Shown here in pieces: positions 37,591 to 46,374 of a stretch of 64,000 bases of DNA. This DNA is from Brucella pseudintermedia (GTDB taxonomy: Bacteria > Pseudomonadota > Alphaproteobacteria > Rhizobiales > Rhizobiaceae), in the NCBI RefSeq assembly GCF_042697365.1, contig NZ_CP137604.1. The stretch is one strand, 5' to 3'. Within the stretch, counting starts at the first letter, position 1. Every line of letters starts with the position of its first letter. Under the pieces are notes generated by a model. It searched no databases and was not told the DNA's origin. It worked only from the letters and a program-made list of their open reading frames with translations. A program made the position numbers and the translations under genes.

Positions 37591-37769
37591 TTGCTCTGGT
37601 CGCATTCTGCGCGCTCTCGGCCTGCGCCAGCCCGCAAGGCTCATTCTGTTTGGTCGCAAGTCCTTTGCGGCCATCCCCTGCCGCATTGGCGGCTATGACT
37701 GATCGGGAGGCTTCAGCGATGCTGGCTCATAATGAAAAAGGCGCGAAGCTTTGCGGGTGGAAGGCATGA
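37578..37769 (+). CDS. Outer-membrane spanin lipoprotein (Rz1-like)
   Basis: 63 aa. Signal MVKVIALVAFCALSACASPQ with lipobox LSAC; short Pro/Ala-rich mature part. Starts inside the Rz-like gene in another frame. Predicted to be an outer-membrane lipoprotein that contacts the inner-membrane spanin. Confidence 0.78.
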   Translation: MVKVIALVAFCALSACASPQGSFCLVASPLRPSPAALAAMTDREASAMLAHNEKGAKLCGWKA

Positions 37770-38017
37770 CGCCAATGGACCACGAAGCGCCGACCGTCAA
37801 CCGCATGAACGAGCTTCCAGAGCGAACGAAGGATTTTCTTTCGAAGCTGGACGAAGACGATATCGACAATCTGGAAGACGCCATCAAGTTCTATGCGACC
37901 GTCCGCACCATGGGCCATGTCGTGAAGTGGCTCGCGATAACCGTTCTGGCAATCATTGTCGGCGTCGCATCACTGTACGAGAACACGCTCAAAATTTGGG
38001 GTTGGTTTCACAAGTAA
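37766..38017 (+). CDS. Small membrane protein at the end of the lysis cassette
   Basis: 83 aa from ATG 37766 (ATGA overlap with the spanin). Acidic coiled N-terminal half (LSKLDEDDIDNLEDAIKFYA) and one C-terminal span (VVKWLAITVLAIIVGVASLY). Could be a second holin, antiholin or a phage conversion protein. It is the last phage gene before the chromosome. Confidence 0.65.
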   Translation: MTPMDHEAPTVNRMNELPERTKDFLSKLDEDDIDNLEDAIKFYATVRTMGHVVKWLAITVLAIIVGVASLYENTLKIWGWFHK

Positions 38018-38115
38018 GGTGCGGGGCAAGGCCGGGATAATTCAATAGAATCAATGGCCCGCAAATCTTTTGAAGTGCGGGCGCATGTTCTGGATTTAGT
38101 AATTAAAACAGATGG
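38018..38115. other. Prophage-chromosome junction region
   Basis: 98 bases between the last phage gene and the stop of the ketoacyl synthase gene. It contains GCCCGCA/TGCGGGC (38057-38063 with 38076-38082; 12-base loop), a palindrome without a T-run. The right attachment site must lie here or in the adjacent few bases, but its core cannot be fixed without the left end. Confidence 0.6.
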
Positions 38116-39390
38116 TTAGGTGTGCTTGGTAAGCACAAGGCTCGTATTCTGTCCGCCGAAACCGAACGAGTTGGAAAGCACGGCAGAAACCTCCGCCTGA
38201 CGCTTCACATTCGGCACGACATCAAGTGGAATAGCGGGGTCCGGATTGTCGTAATTGATGGTCGGCGGCAGCGTGCCTGTCTGGATCGTCAGAAGCGAGA
38301 AGACGGCTTCGATGGCGCCCGCTGCGGTCAGCGTATGGCCGATCATCGACTTGTTGGAGGAAACCGGAATGGAGGCCAGCTTGTCGCCGAATAGGGACGA
38401 AAGCGCCAGATATTCCATCTTGTCGTTTTCTGGCGTCGAGGTGCCGTGAGCATTGATGTAGGAAATCTGGTCTTCGGTGAGACCAGCATCGGCCAATGCG
38501 GCGCGCACCGTGCCGATGGCGGGTGACGCATCAGGCTTGGAGCGGGTGCGATGGAAATCATCGGCCTTTTCGCCGCAACCGGCAAGAATGCCCAGAACCT
38601 TGGCGCCACGCGCAACCGCGCTTTCCAGCGATTCCATCACCAGAGCGCCAGAACCCTCCGACATGGCAAAGCCGTCGCGGTCCTTGGAGAAGGGTTTTGA
38701 AGCCTTTTCCGGCTTGTCGTTCTGGGTGGAAAGGGCCGACAGCAGCGAGAAGCGGATCAGCGCTTCTGCCGAGACCGAGCCGTCGGTTCCGATGGAAAGA
38801 ACACGGTCGCTTTCGCCACGGCGGATGGCTTCCACGCCGAGCTGGATCGCGGTTGCGCCCGAAGCACACGCCGTCGACAGCGTGATCGGCAGGCCGCGCG
38901 TGCCGAAAGCTTCCGACAGCCGTTCCGCGATATAGCCGAACTGCGTCGTGTTGAAGAGGTCGTCCTGACGCGCGCGACGGCAGGCTTCCAGCAGAAGCTG
39001 ATAGCTGGCCGGGCCTTCATTCTTCACGGTTGCATCAAGCGCAAAGCGGCTTTTCCAGTCGAGTTCGACCGGGGGAGCTGCCAGAAACAGCGGACCGCCG
39101 AAATCGGTCGATGAAAGGCCGGATTGGGCGAGAGCTTCCTCGCCAGCGAGCCGGGCCAGCGCTTCGGAAAGCGCCGATGCGCCCACATCGCTTTCAGGCA
39201 GGAAATCGACCGTGCCGGAAAAGCGCGTGTTGAGATTGTCGGTCGGAAAGCGGGTAATGGTGTGAATGCCCGATTTCCCGCTGGTCAATGCAGCCCAGTT
39301 GTCTTCCTTGCCCTGACCGAGCGAGGAAACCACGCCAGCGCCGGTGATGGCGACAATGGGACGGCCGAGATGGTCTGTATATTTCGTCAT
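38116..39390 (-). CDS. Beta-ketoacyl-ACP synthase (FabF type) of the very-long-chain fatty acid cluster
   Basis: 424 aa. Catalytic Cys at residue 175 in LSTACASGATAI, first His in NAHGTSTPEND and second His in MIGHTLTAAG: a complete condensing-enzyme triad. Located two bases after a second KS gene and downstream of acpXL, so it belongs to the pathway making the 28-carbon hydroxy acyl chain of lipid A in Rhizobiales. The operon is abruptly followed by the prophage end. Confidence 0.9.
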   Translation of the reverse strand: MTKYTDHLGRPIVAITGAGVVSSLGQGKEDNWAALTSGKSGIHTITRFPTDNLNTRFSGTVDFLPESDVGASALSEALARLAGEEALAQSGLSSTDFGGPLFLAAPPVELDWKSRFALDATVKNEGPASYQLLLEACRRARQDDLFNTTQFGYIAERLSEAFGTRGLPITLSTACASGATAIQLGVEAIRRGESDRVLSIGTDGSVSAEALIRFSLLSALSTQNDKPEKASKPFSKDRDGFAMSEGSGALVMESLESAVARGAKVLGILAGCGEKADDFHRTRSKPDASPAIGTVRAALADAGLTEDQISYINAHGTSTPENDKMEYLALSSLFGDKLASIPVSSNKSMIGHTLTAAGAIEAVFSLLTIQTGTLPPTINYDNPDPAIPLDVVPNVKRQAEVSAVLSNSFGFGGQNTSLVLTKHT

Positions 39391-39391
39391 C

Positions 39392-40585
39392 TTATATTCT
39401 CACCAGCTTTGCTGCGCCTTCGGCACGTGTGGCGCCGACGATGGTGACAATTGCTTCGCTGATTGGGCCACCGGCGTCCTTTTCGGAGGCATCGAGCGGC
39501 GCGAAAGCCTCACCCTTCCAGACGGAAATGGCTGCAAGCGCCAATGCCAGCGGGAACTGCGCCTCGCGCATGTGGCCGGTCAAGCCGGAAATGCCGCGAT
39601 AGGCTGACGACAGGGCGTCCAGTGCGGTTTTCTCCGCGCCGGTCGCGTCATGCGCGCCAGAAGCGCCGGAAACAACGTAGGACGGTTCCTTGCCGTCATT
39701 GGCAGCAAGCACGAGTTCGCGGATCGTGTTGGCAAGGTCGGCATTGTCGCGGCGAATCTGCGCGCTTTCAATCCCGGCCACTTCCGCATAGGCGCGCGCG
39801 CCACGCTTTGCGGCATGATCGGCGCTTTCCAGAACGAGGAACACGCCGCCGGAACCGGAAACCATGCCGCCGCCTGCCGACCCGTCGCGGCTCCACAGCG
39901 GAGCCCATCCGTCATGCTTGAGCAGTCCGCCAAGCTCGTGACCGAGAATCATGTCGAAATGTTCGGCATTGTAGGAGCCGCCAACCAGCGCATGGGTGCT
40001 CTGGCCGGTGCGGATGCGTGCGGCTGCGGTCTCGATGGCCGAAAGGCCGGAACCTTCTTCGCCCATGAAGGTGCGCGAGGAACCCGTGACCTTGTGCACG
40101 ATGGAAATATTGCCTGCGAGCAGGTTGGAAAGCTGCGCCAGAAACAGGGTTGGGCGCAGTTCGGTCGAGAGTTTCTCGTTCAGCATGACGCCGCGGTCGT
40201 TGCCCCGGTCTGCAAACCGGCGGCCTTCATCCAGAATCTGCATGTCGACGGTAATGTCGCGTTCGCCACCACCAGCGCCCACAACCATATCCATGGTCGC
40301 GCAGAGCGCTTCATCGTCCTTCATGCCTGCGTCCTGAAGCGCCAGCCCTGCGGCATAGGTGCCGAGGCGCTGCCAGGTTTCCATCTGGCGCTGGTCGCCG
40401 CGCTTCGGAATTTGCAGGCTCCAATCCACTTCGCCGAGCGGGTGAACCGTATAGGGCGCAAAGGTTTCCTTATCGAGACGCGGTTCAGTGCCAGCCTTCG
40501 AGAAAGCGTTCCAATGCACGTCTACCCCTTCGCCGAGCGAAGAAAGAATGCCGATGCCTGTGATGACGACTTTATTGTTCTGCAT
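39392..40585 (-). CDS. Ketoacyl synthase-like protein lacking the usual active-site Cys
   Basis: 397 aa, clearly KS-fold (KVVITGIGILSSLGEG; THALVGGSYNAEHF; FLVLESADHAAKRG). In place of TACATG-type active site it reads SRTFMGEEGSGLSAIETA, apparently with Glu instead of Cys, and the HGT motif reads AHDATGAEKTALD. This resembles chain-length-factor partners of KS-alpha enzymes. Start ATG 40585. It probably forms a heterodimer with the neighbouring KS. Confidence 0.82.
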   Translation of the reverse strand: MQNNKVVITGIGILSSLGEGVDVHWNAFSKAGTEPRLDKETFAPYTVHPLGEVDWSLQIPKRGDQRQMETWQRLGTYAAGLALQDAGMKDDEALCATMDMVVGAGGGERDITVDMQILDEGRRFADRGNDRGVMLNEKLSTELRPTLFLAQLSNLLAGNISIVHKVTGSSRTFMGEEGSGLSAIETAAARIRTGQSTHALVGGSYNAEHFDMILGHELGGLLKHDGWAPLWSRDGSAGGGMVSGSGGVFLVLESADHAAKRGARAYAEVAGIESAQIRRDNADLANTIRELVLAANDGKEPSYVVSGASGAHDATGAEKTALDALSSAYRGISGLTGHMREAQFPLALALAAISVWKGEAFAPLDASEKDAGGPISEAIVTIVGATRAEGAAKLVRI

Positions 40586-40682
40586 GAGTTGCGTTCTGCC
40601 CGTGCTGCTGAAACTGCTCCAGAAACGGAATCAGGGCGAACATTTCTGCCCACCCTTGAATACCGTCATATTATGCTCTGGC

Positions 40683-40964
40683 TCAGGCCTTCTTGGCTGC
40701 AACCAGCTCGTCGATTTTTGCGCAGAGGTTCTTGAGAACGAAATATTCCTCAGTCGGAACCTTGCCTTCGTTCACTTCCTGGGTCCACTGCTCAAGCGGA
40801 ATCTTGATGCCGAAAGCCTTGTCGATGGCGAAGACGATGTCGAGGAAGTCGAGGCTGTCGATGCCCAGATCGTCGATGGTGTGGCTATCTGGCGTGATGG
40901 TGTCACGGTCGATTTCACTGGTTTCGGCGATGATGTCGGCGACTTTGTCAAAAGTAGAGGACAA
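40683..40964 (-). CDS. acpXL: Specialised acyl carrier protein AcpXL
   Basis: 93 aa, longer than housekeeping ACP. Phosphopantetheine site DSLDFLDIVFAID with Ser37. EVNEGKVPTEEYFVLKNLCA is characteristic of AcpXL, which carries the very-long-chain acyl group for transfer to lipid A. First gene of the minus-strand cluster; promoter lies in 40965-41100 but no clear element stands out. Confidence 0.9.
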   Translation of the reverse strand: MSSTFDKVADIIAETSEIDRDTITPDSHTIDDLGIDSLDFLDIVFAIDKAFGIKIPLEQWTQEVNEGKVPTEEYFVLKNLCAKIDELVAAKKA

Positions 40965-41178
40965 GTTTCGATTCCTTTATTCATGGCGGTGCCACAGATG
41001 GCACGCATCTGACTGTTTGCGCGTGTCTAGCGTTTTTCCGGTGACAGGGAAAGTCATATTACCTTCATAAGCACCGGGGCTGTCGAAAGCGCATATAAGG
41101 CGCGCAACATGCGAAGCGCAACATAAAGCCAAACTCTTGTTTTGGAAATAATCTCAAAACCGGGTTATTGCGATGCCG

Positions 41179-42000
41179 TTAGGGTTCGTTTCTGACCCGC
41201 CTGATAAAGTACCATAGACCCACGGCAGCGCAGGCGATCATGATGATCCCAAGCGCATATTGCACCGGGCCGTTTCCCGATGCAATTGCCGCGAGGCCCG
41301 ATGCGGCGCTGCCCATCGTACCCAAGGCTTCCGGGTGCATCAAAGCGGATGTGAAGGCCGTATCGGCCTGACGGGCTTTTGTGCCCGAGGCTTCCGGAGG
41401 AATCGAAGCAGATTTGGAGGCCGTATCGCCTTGAGGGCCCTTGGAAGCGATAGCTCGCGGTTGGGTTGCTGGCGGGGCAAGCGGTGACGCGGCGGCGAGG
41501 GCGAACGCACGGTTCCGCACCCGCTCCACACGCGCGAGCCAGCCTTTTCCGAAGGTTGATGCGGTCGACAGGCTTTTCAGCCAGGATGCGCGGGCGTCGC
41601 ACAAGGCATTGATGATCTCGCCCGCGGGCCGCATGTTTGCAGCCGCAACCGTCTTCGCGCCGATCACGCCATCCTCCGGCACGCCCAGAACGCCTTGCAG
41701 CATCTTTGCCGCGCGTCCCGGACCCGAATTGACTGCAAAGTCGAACACTGCGTAGTCGATGCCGGGAGGCAGGTCGTTACCGTCGATCTTGTTCCAGAAT
41801 TGCGCCTGATAGATTTCCGTGGCGGTGGCCCGTGTCAGGTTCTGCACATCCTCAGGCGATACGCGACGGCCCTTCCAAGCAGACAGGGTTGCGATGGTAA
41901 TGCCCATATTGGTTGCGCCTCCGGGATCGGCGGGGTTGTCTACATAACCGCCTTCTTCACTGAAAATATAAGGCATGACTTTCTGGAAATTCGACTTCAT
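41179..42000 (-). CDS. GH108 muramidase with C-terminal membrane anchor (SagA-like)
   Basis: 273 aa. FSEEGGYVDNPADPGGATNM carries the EGGY signature of GH108; KGRRVSPEDVQNL and FDFAVNSGPGRAAKMLQGVL follow, then a peptidoglycan-binding part. Residues about 190-230 contain two 21-residue tandem repeats (GPQGDTASKSASIPPEASGT-like and the next), and the end is a single span (QYALGIIMIACAAVGLWYFI). Similar to Brucella SagA-type muramidases. No signal peptide is visible. Chromosomal, not phage, but close to the prophage. Confidence 0.85.
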   Translation of the reverse strand: MKSNFQKVMPYIFSEEGGYVDNPADPGGATNMGITIATLSAWKGRRVSPEDVQNLTRATATEIYQAQFWNKIDGNDLPPGIDYAVFDFAVNSGPGRAAKMLQGVLGVPEDGVIGAKTVAAANMRPAGEIINALCDARASWLKSLSTASTFGKGWLARVERVRNRAFALAAASPLAPPATQPRAIASKGPQGDTASKSASIPPEASGTKARQADTAFTSALMHPEALGTMGSAASGLAAIASGNGPVQYALGIIMIACAAVGLWYFIRRVRNEP

Positions 42001-42219
42001 TTGAAAAGCCTCTAAATTAGTATTTATCCATAATAATCAATAATTTACACGCTATCATAACACCAGTTTCAAGCGGGAAAACAGTCCTAAATTCATCGGT
42101 TGTTTCGGCTGGTCAAGTTTTGTTCAAAATCATTATTTGATCATCTTGCATCTTGCGCCCCGCGCAGGGATGCGGATTCATGGGCACCTCAACGCTGCAT
42201 CATTTACAGGCGGGCAAAC

Positions 42220-43239
42220 GTGGATTCGGAAATCTTTGGGTATGCACCGGACGGGCAGGCGGTTCACCGGCTCACTATCTCCAACGGCCCGCTGACGGCC
42301 AAAATCATAAGCTGGGGCGCTGCCGTCCAGGATTTGCGCATGGAAGGCCACGCAGCGCCGCTTGTGATCGGTTATCGCGACTTTGCCGATTATCCGGCGC
42401 ATTCGCCGCACCTCGGCGCAATTGCAGGCCGCTCGGCCAACCGTATCCGCGATGCCCGGTTTGAACTGGACGGAGTGACCTATGAGGTGGAGCCGAATTT
42501 TCAGGGCCGTCATAACCTGCATGGCGGCAGCAAGGGATTAGGCAATCGTGTCTGGAAAATAACCGGGACCGGGCCGGATTTCGTAACGCTTGCGACGGTG
42601 GCCGCGGATGGCGAAATGGGCTTTCCCGGTAACCTGAATGTAAGCTGCACCTACATGCTCAACGCGGACGGAACGCTCATCGTGCGGCTGGAGGCCGTGA
42701 CCGACAAGCCGACTGTCTGCAACCTGCTGCATCACAGCTATTTCAATCTCGACGACGGCGGTGAGGGCGATATTCTCGATCACCAGCTTAAAATCGAGGC
42801 CGACGCCTATATGCCGGTCGATGAAGCTCTCATTCCGGACGGGCGCGTTCTGCCGGTCAAGGGGACGCCATATGATTTCAGGGAGTTTCGCCCGATTCGC
42901 TTCGAGGAGAACGGCCATCAGGTCCAATATGACAGCAATTTCTGCCTCGCGGCGGCGCGGGGGCCATTGCGTCCATGTGCGTCAGTGAAGGGCGCGCGTT
43001 CCGGCATTCGCCTCGATATTTCGACGACAGAGCCGGGCGTTCAGTTCTATGCGGGCAACACGATGGCCAATGATTGCATCGGCCTCACGGGCAAGCCTTA
43101 TGGCAAGCACGCGGGTTTCTGCCTGGAGCCGCAGATATGGCCCGGATCGCTGGAATATCCCTATTTCCCGCAGGCAATATTGCGTCCGGGCGAGATTTAC
43201 GCCCAGACCAGCCATTTCAGCTTTTCGCGCGAAAGATAA
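42220..43239 (+). CDS. galM: Aldose 1-epimerase (galactose mutarotase)
   Basis: 339 aa from a GTG at 42220, giving the family length; the longer frame to 42100 lacks homology-like sequence. Conserved features: GRSANRIRDARFELDGVTYE, NLHGGSKGLGNRVW, HHSYFNLDDGG (catalytic His) and a Glu near GFCLEPQIWP. It interconverts alpha and beta anomers of sugars. Ends one base before the convergent kdgK stop. Confidence 0.9.
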   Translation: MDSEIFGYAPDGQAVHRLTISNGPLTAKIISWGAAVQDLRMEGHAAPLVIGYRDFADYPAHSPHLGAIAGRSANRIRDARFELDGVTYEVEPNFQGRHNLHGGSKGLGNRVWKITGTGPDFVTLATVAADGEMGFPGNLNVSCTYMLNADGTLIVRLEAVTDKPTVCNLLHHSYFNLDDGGEGDILDHQLKIEADAYMPVDEALIPDGRVLPVKGTPYDFREFRPIRFEENGHQVQYDSNFCLAAARGPLRPCASVKGARSGIRLDISTTEPGVQFYAGNTMANDCIGLTGKPYGKHAGFCLEPQIWPGSLEYPYFPQAILRPGEIYAQTSHFSFSRER

Positions 43240-44157
43240 TCAGTCTGCGAAGGCGGCGCGTGCAGTTTCCATTGGAGCGAGCGCGCCGCGTATCTCGACG
43301 ACGCGGGCTGCAACCAGATGCGCCTTGCGGGCTGCGTCCACCGGAGAAAGTCCGTTCAGGCGTGCGGCGAGATAGGCACCGTTAAAACTGTCGCCCGCGC
43401 CCGTCGTGTCGACGGCCTGTGCTGCGACGGACGGCACCAGCACTCTTTCACCGCCGGCGACAAGCAGGGCAGGTTCCGTGCCGTCCTTGACGACGATCTC
43501 TTTCACGCCCAGCGCTGCAAGGCGGTCAGCGCAGGCGCTGGCGTCCTTGTCGCCAAAGAGCGCCTGTTCATCGGGAAAGGTGGGCAGGGCAATATCGGCA
43601 ATGCGCATTGCTTCGCTGATGATGTCCTGTGCGACCTTGCGGTCCGGCCATAGCTGGTGGCGGAAATTCGGGTCGAAGGCAATGCGCGAACCCGCGGCGC
43701 GGCATTGCCGCAGGACGTCGAAGAACGTGTCGCGATGCTCGGGCAGGATGATGGCGACCGAAATACCGGAAAAATAGATGATGTCGCGACCGTGCAGGCT
43801 CTTTTCCAGCGCTTCGCGATCACTGGCGAGACGCCTTGCGGCTGCGTCGCTACGCCAATAGGTGAAGGAGCGCTCGGCGCCGTTGAGCGTGATGGCGTAA
43901 AGGCCGGGATGCAGCCCATCGATGATCGGGCTATGGGCTATACCAATACCGTTGGAGGTCAGGAACACGCGCTGCTTCTGGGAAAAACTGTCCTGGCCGA
44001 ACGCGGTCACATATTCCACAGGATAGGATTTTTCCGTCAGCGCCCGCATGTACCACGCAGTGTTGAGCGTATCGCCTGCAAAACCCATGCGCCACTGGTC
44101 GCCTTCATTGCCAGAAAGCTCGATCATGCATTCGCCGATAGACGCAAAGCCGCCCAT
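43240..44157 (-). CDS. kdgK: 2-keto-3-deoxygluconate kinase
   Basis: 305 aa, PfkB family. SIGECMIELS start, substrate region FAGDTLNTAWYMRAL, YFSGISVAIILPEHR, and the catalytic DTTGAGDSFNGAYLAARLNG. It phosphorylates KDG in the Entner-Doudoroff/uronate route. Convergent with galM, suggesting a small sugar-use locus. Confidence 0.9.
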   Translation of the reverse strand: MGGFASIGECMIELSGNEGDQWRMGFAGDTLNTAWYMRALTEKSYPVEYVTAFGQDSFSQKQRVFLTSNGIGIAHSPIIDGLHPGLYAITLNGAERSFTYWRSDAAARRLASDREALEKSLHGRDIIYFSGISVAIILPEHRDTFFDVLRQCRAAGSRIAFDPNFRHQLWPDRKVAQDIISEAMRIADIALPTFPDEQALFGDKDASACADRLAALGVKEIVVKDGTEPALLVAGGERVLVPSVAAQAVDTTGAGDSFNGAYLAARLNGLSPVDAARKAHLVAARVVEIRGALAPMETARAAFAD

Positions 44158-44499
44158 TTCAGTCTCCTCACTTCCAATGGGGCTAACGCCTATACTAATT
44201 TGCCGTCATGTAAAATTGGTTTGTCGGCAATTCGCTTCTGTCATCTGGCCTTTATCGACTTGCCACATTCATTGTGTAAGCATCCGCCGACCGCATCGCC
44301 CGCAAAACGGAACAGTTTTCCGCAAGTGCGATGCATCATCTGACATTTTGAAGTTCCGCTGACGTCGTGTCGCGAACCTCGCCTGGAGCGGTTCCTGTTT
44401 TAACGGAATCGTTGGAACCGCTCTAACTGTTTGTTTTTGCCGCATTTCCGAACGCAAAACCGTTTCACACTTTTGCTGGAAATGTTCTAAGGATTTGAC
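44158..44499. repeat. Intergenic region with two repeat elements
   Basis: 342 bp without a gene. GAGCGGTTCC (44386-44395) and GGAACCGCTC (44414-44423) form a 10-bp palindrome. 44429-44484 is an inverted copy of the 55-bp element found three times at 58061-58226 (core CGCAAAACCG, then TTTTGCTGGAAATG). The left part shows nothing else that I recognise. Confidence 0.7.
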
Positions 44500-45231
44500 A
44501 TGCGCTATGCGATCTATTTCACGCCGCCATCCAACGATGCGCTTTTGAAGGTTGCCGCAAACTGGCTCGGGCGCAACGCGTTCAGCGGTGAGCCGGTAAA
44601 GATGCCTGCGATTCGCTCGCTTGCGACCGATGAAATCGCCCGGCTGACCGAAGAGCCGCGCCGCTATGGTTTTCATGCGACGATGAAGGCACCGTTCCGT
44701 CTGGACGAAAAACACACCGAAAACGACCTGCTTTCGGCCTTGATGCATTTCGCATCGTCGGCGTCGCCCGTCATCATCCCTCGTCTGAAGCTTCACGCTA
44801 TCGGGCCGTTCTTCGCGCTTGTGCCGGAAGAACCGGTTGCGGAATTGAATCAGCTCGCCAATGATGTCGTCGTTGCTTTCGACCGGTTTCGCGCCCCGCT
44901 CAACGAGGCGGAAATCGCGAAGCGACGGCCCGAACGTCTGAGCGAGACGCAACGGCACAATATCGAGCGCTGGGGCTATCCTTATGTTTTTGAAGAGTTC
45001 CGCTTTCATATGACGCTGACAGGCCCGGTGGAGGAGAAAGATCGAGCCCGCGTGGAGCGGACGCTGGATGAATTTTTCACGCCGCTGTTGGATGATGCCG
45101 TGGAGGTTGCGAACCTCGCCTTGTTCGTGGAACCTGAGAAAGGGGCTCCTTTCGAGATTCATTCGCTGCATCCTCTGACCGGCGGCAAGGCCGCTTCGGC
45201 CCGGGCGCCGCGAGCGGTTGGGAGGCCGTGA
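44500..45231 (+). CDS. DUF1045 phosphonate-metabolism protein (2H phosphoesterase fold)
   Basis: 243 aa. Two HxT-type motifs, FHATMKAPFRL at about residues 50-60 and FHMTLTGPV near 170, are the catalytic pair of 2H phosphoesterases. DUF1045 genes cluster with phosphonate genes; here phnM is the next gene, 3 bases later. It is thought to act on cyclic phosphate intermediates of C-P lyase products. Confidence 0.85.
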   Translation: MRYAIYFTPPSNDALLKVAANWLGRNAFSGEPVKMPAIRSLATDEIARLTEEPRRYGFHATMKAPFRLDEKHTENDLLSALMHFASSASPVIIPRLKLHAIGPFFALVPEEPVAELNQLANDVVVAFDRFRAPLNEAEIAKRRPERLSETQRHNIERWGYPYVFEEFRFHMTLTGPVEEKDRARVERTLDEFFTPLLDDAVEVANLALFVEPEKGAPFEIHSLHPLTGGKAASARAPRAVGRP

Positions 45232-45234
45232 GCA

Positions 45235-46374
45235 ATGGGAAATGAAACGGTTCTGCGCAACGCCCGCATCGTGCTCGCCGACGATGTTGTCCTCGGTTCC
45301 CTGAAGCTGGTGGATGGCAAGATTGCCGATATTTCTATTGGCGCATCAAGCATCGGCGAGGATATGGAAGGCGACTTCCTGACGCCCGGTCTGGTTGAGC
45401 TGCATACGGATCATCTCGAAGGGCACTATGCGCCGCGTCCGAAAGTGCGCTGGAACCCGATCGCCGCCGTGCAGGCGCACGACGCCCAGATTGCCGCCTC
45501 CGGCATCACCACGGTTTTCGACGCGCTACGCATCGGCTTCGATGACGATGCCGAGACGGGTATTGACGATATGCGCAAGCTTTCTTCGGCCATTGCCGAG
45601 GGCCGCGCGGCTGGGCGCTTGCGCGCCGACCATTTTCTGCATTTGCGCTGCGAGGTTTCGGCCCCCGATTGCCTTCCGGCCTTCGAAAGGTTCGGCAACC
45701 AGCCGCTGGTCAGGCTCGTATCCCTGATGGACCATGCGCCGGGACAGCGCCAGTTTACGGATATTGAGAGCTACAAGATCTATTTCACGCGCAAGCTGAA
45801 ATTCTCGGAAGAAGAGTTCCGGCTCTATTGCGAGCGACGTATCGGCCAGTCGCAGCAATATTCAGCGCCGACGCGCAAGGCGATTGCTGACCTCTGCCAT
45901 CAGCGCGGGGTTATTCTGGCAAGCCATGATGACGCGACGGTGGACCATGTGGCGGAAGCGCAGGCGCAGGGAATAAGGGTTGCGGAATTTCCAACCACAC
46001 ACACGGCCGCGAAGGCGTCAAAGGAGTCCGGAATGTCCGTGCTCATGGGCGCGCCGAATGTCGTGCGCGGCGGCTCGCATTCGGGAAATGTCTCCGCGCG
46101 CGAACTGGCCGAAGCCGGAAATCTCGACATTATTTCGTCGGACTATATCCCGGCCAGCATGATGCAATCGGCGTTTTTCCTCGCGGATGTGGTCGATGAC
46201 ATTTCGCTGCCGCAGGCTATCCGGTTCGTTTCGGCTAACCCTGCGCGAGCTGTCGGGCTGGAGGATCGCGGCGAGATCGTTGCGGGCAAGCGGGCCGATC
46301 TGGTTCGGGTGCAGGTCGCCGACCACGTTCCGATCATCCGCACCGTCTGGCGGGAAGGGCGGCGGGTGATCTAG
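45235..46374 (+). CDS. phnM: Alpha-D-ribose 1-methylphosphonate 5-triphosphate diphosphatase PhnM
   Basis: 379 aa, amidohydrolase superfamily. LVELHTDHLEGHYAPRPKVR with metal-binding His residues, SHDDATVDHV, FPTTHTAAKASK and ISSDYIPASMMQSAF are PhnM signatures. It removes pyrophosphate from the ribose methylphosphonate intermediate in C-P lyase degradation. The rest of the phn cluster is not in this window. Ends 4 bases into the convergent HAD gene. Confidence 0.9.
   Translation: MGNETVLRNARIVLADDVVLGSLKLVDGKIADISIGASSIGEDMEGDFLTPGLVELHTDHLEGHYAPRPKVRWNPIAAVQAHDAQIAASGITTVFDALRIGFDDDAETGIDDMRKLSSAIAEGRAAGRLRADHFLHLRCEVSAPDCLPAFERFGNQPLVRLVSLMDHAPGQRQFTDIESYKIYFTRKLKFSEEEFRLYCERRIGQSQQYSAPTRKAIADLCHQRGVILASHDDATVDHVAEAQAQGIRVAEFPTTHTAAKASKESGMSVLMGAPNVVRGGSHSGNVSARELAEAGNLDIISSDYIPASMMQSAFFLADVVDDISLPQAIRFVSANPARAVGLEDRGEIVAGKRADLVRVQVADHVPIIRTVWREGRRVI

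Larger units (their letters stand above)
1..38100. mobile_element. Prophage, podovirus-like (left end outside window)
   Basis: A contiguous block of phage genes: leftward early operon, repressor region, rightward replication genes, structured RNA/tRNA block, terminase-portal-capsid, P22-like tail hub, ejection proteins, fibres and lysis cassette. There is no tail tube, tape measure or sheath gene, and gp4/gp10-like hub genes follow the head genes, so a short-tailed virion is inferred. The right boundary lies between the last lysis gene (ends 38,017) and a chromosomal ketoacyl synthase gene (ends 38,116). No integrase or left attachment site is present, so the element must extend left of base 1. 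All head, packaging and lysis genes are open, suggesting an intact phage. Confidence 0.93.

Noticed and set aside
1..38115. CRISPR array or integrase in the prophage
   Set aside because: No repeated spacer-like units and no tyrosine or serine recombinase motifs seen; the integrase is presumably left of the window.
39650..40735. Long plus-strand frame opposite the KS genes
   Set aside because: GC-driven shadow of real minus-strand genes.
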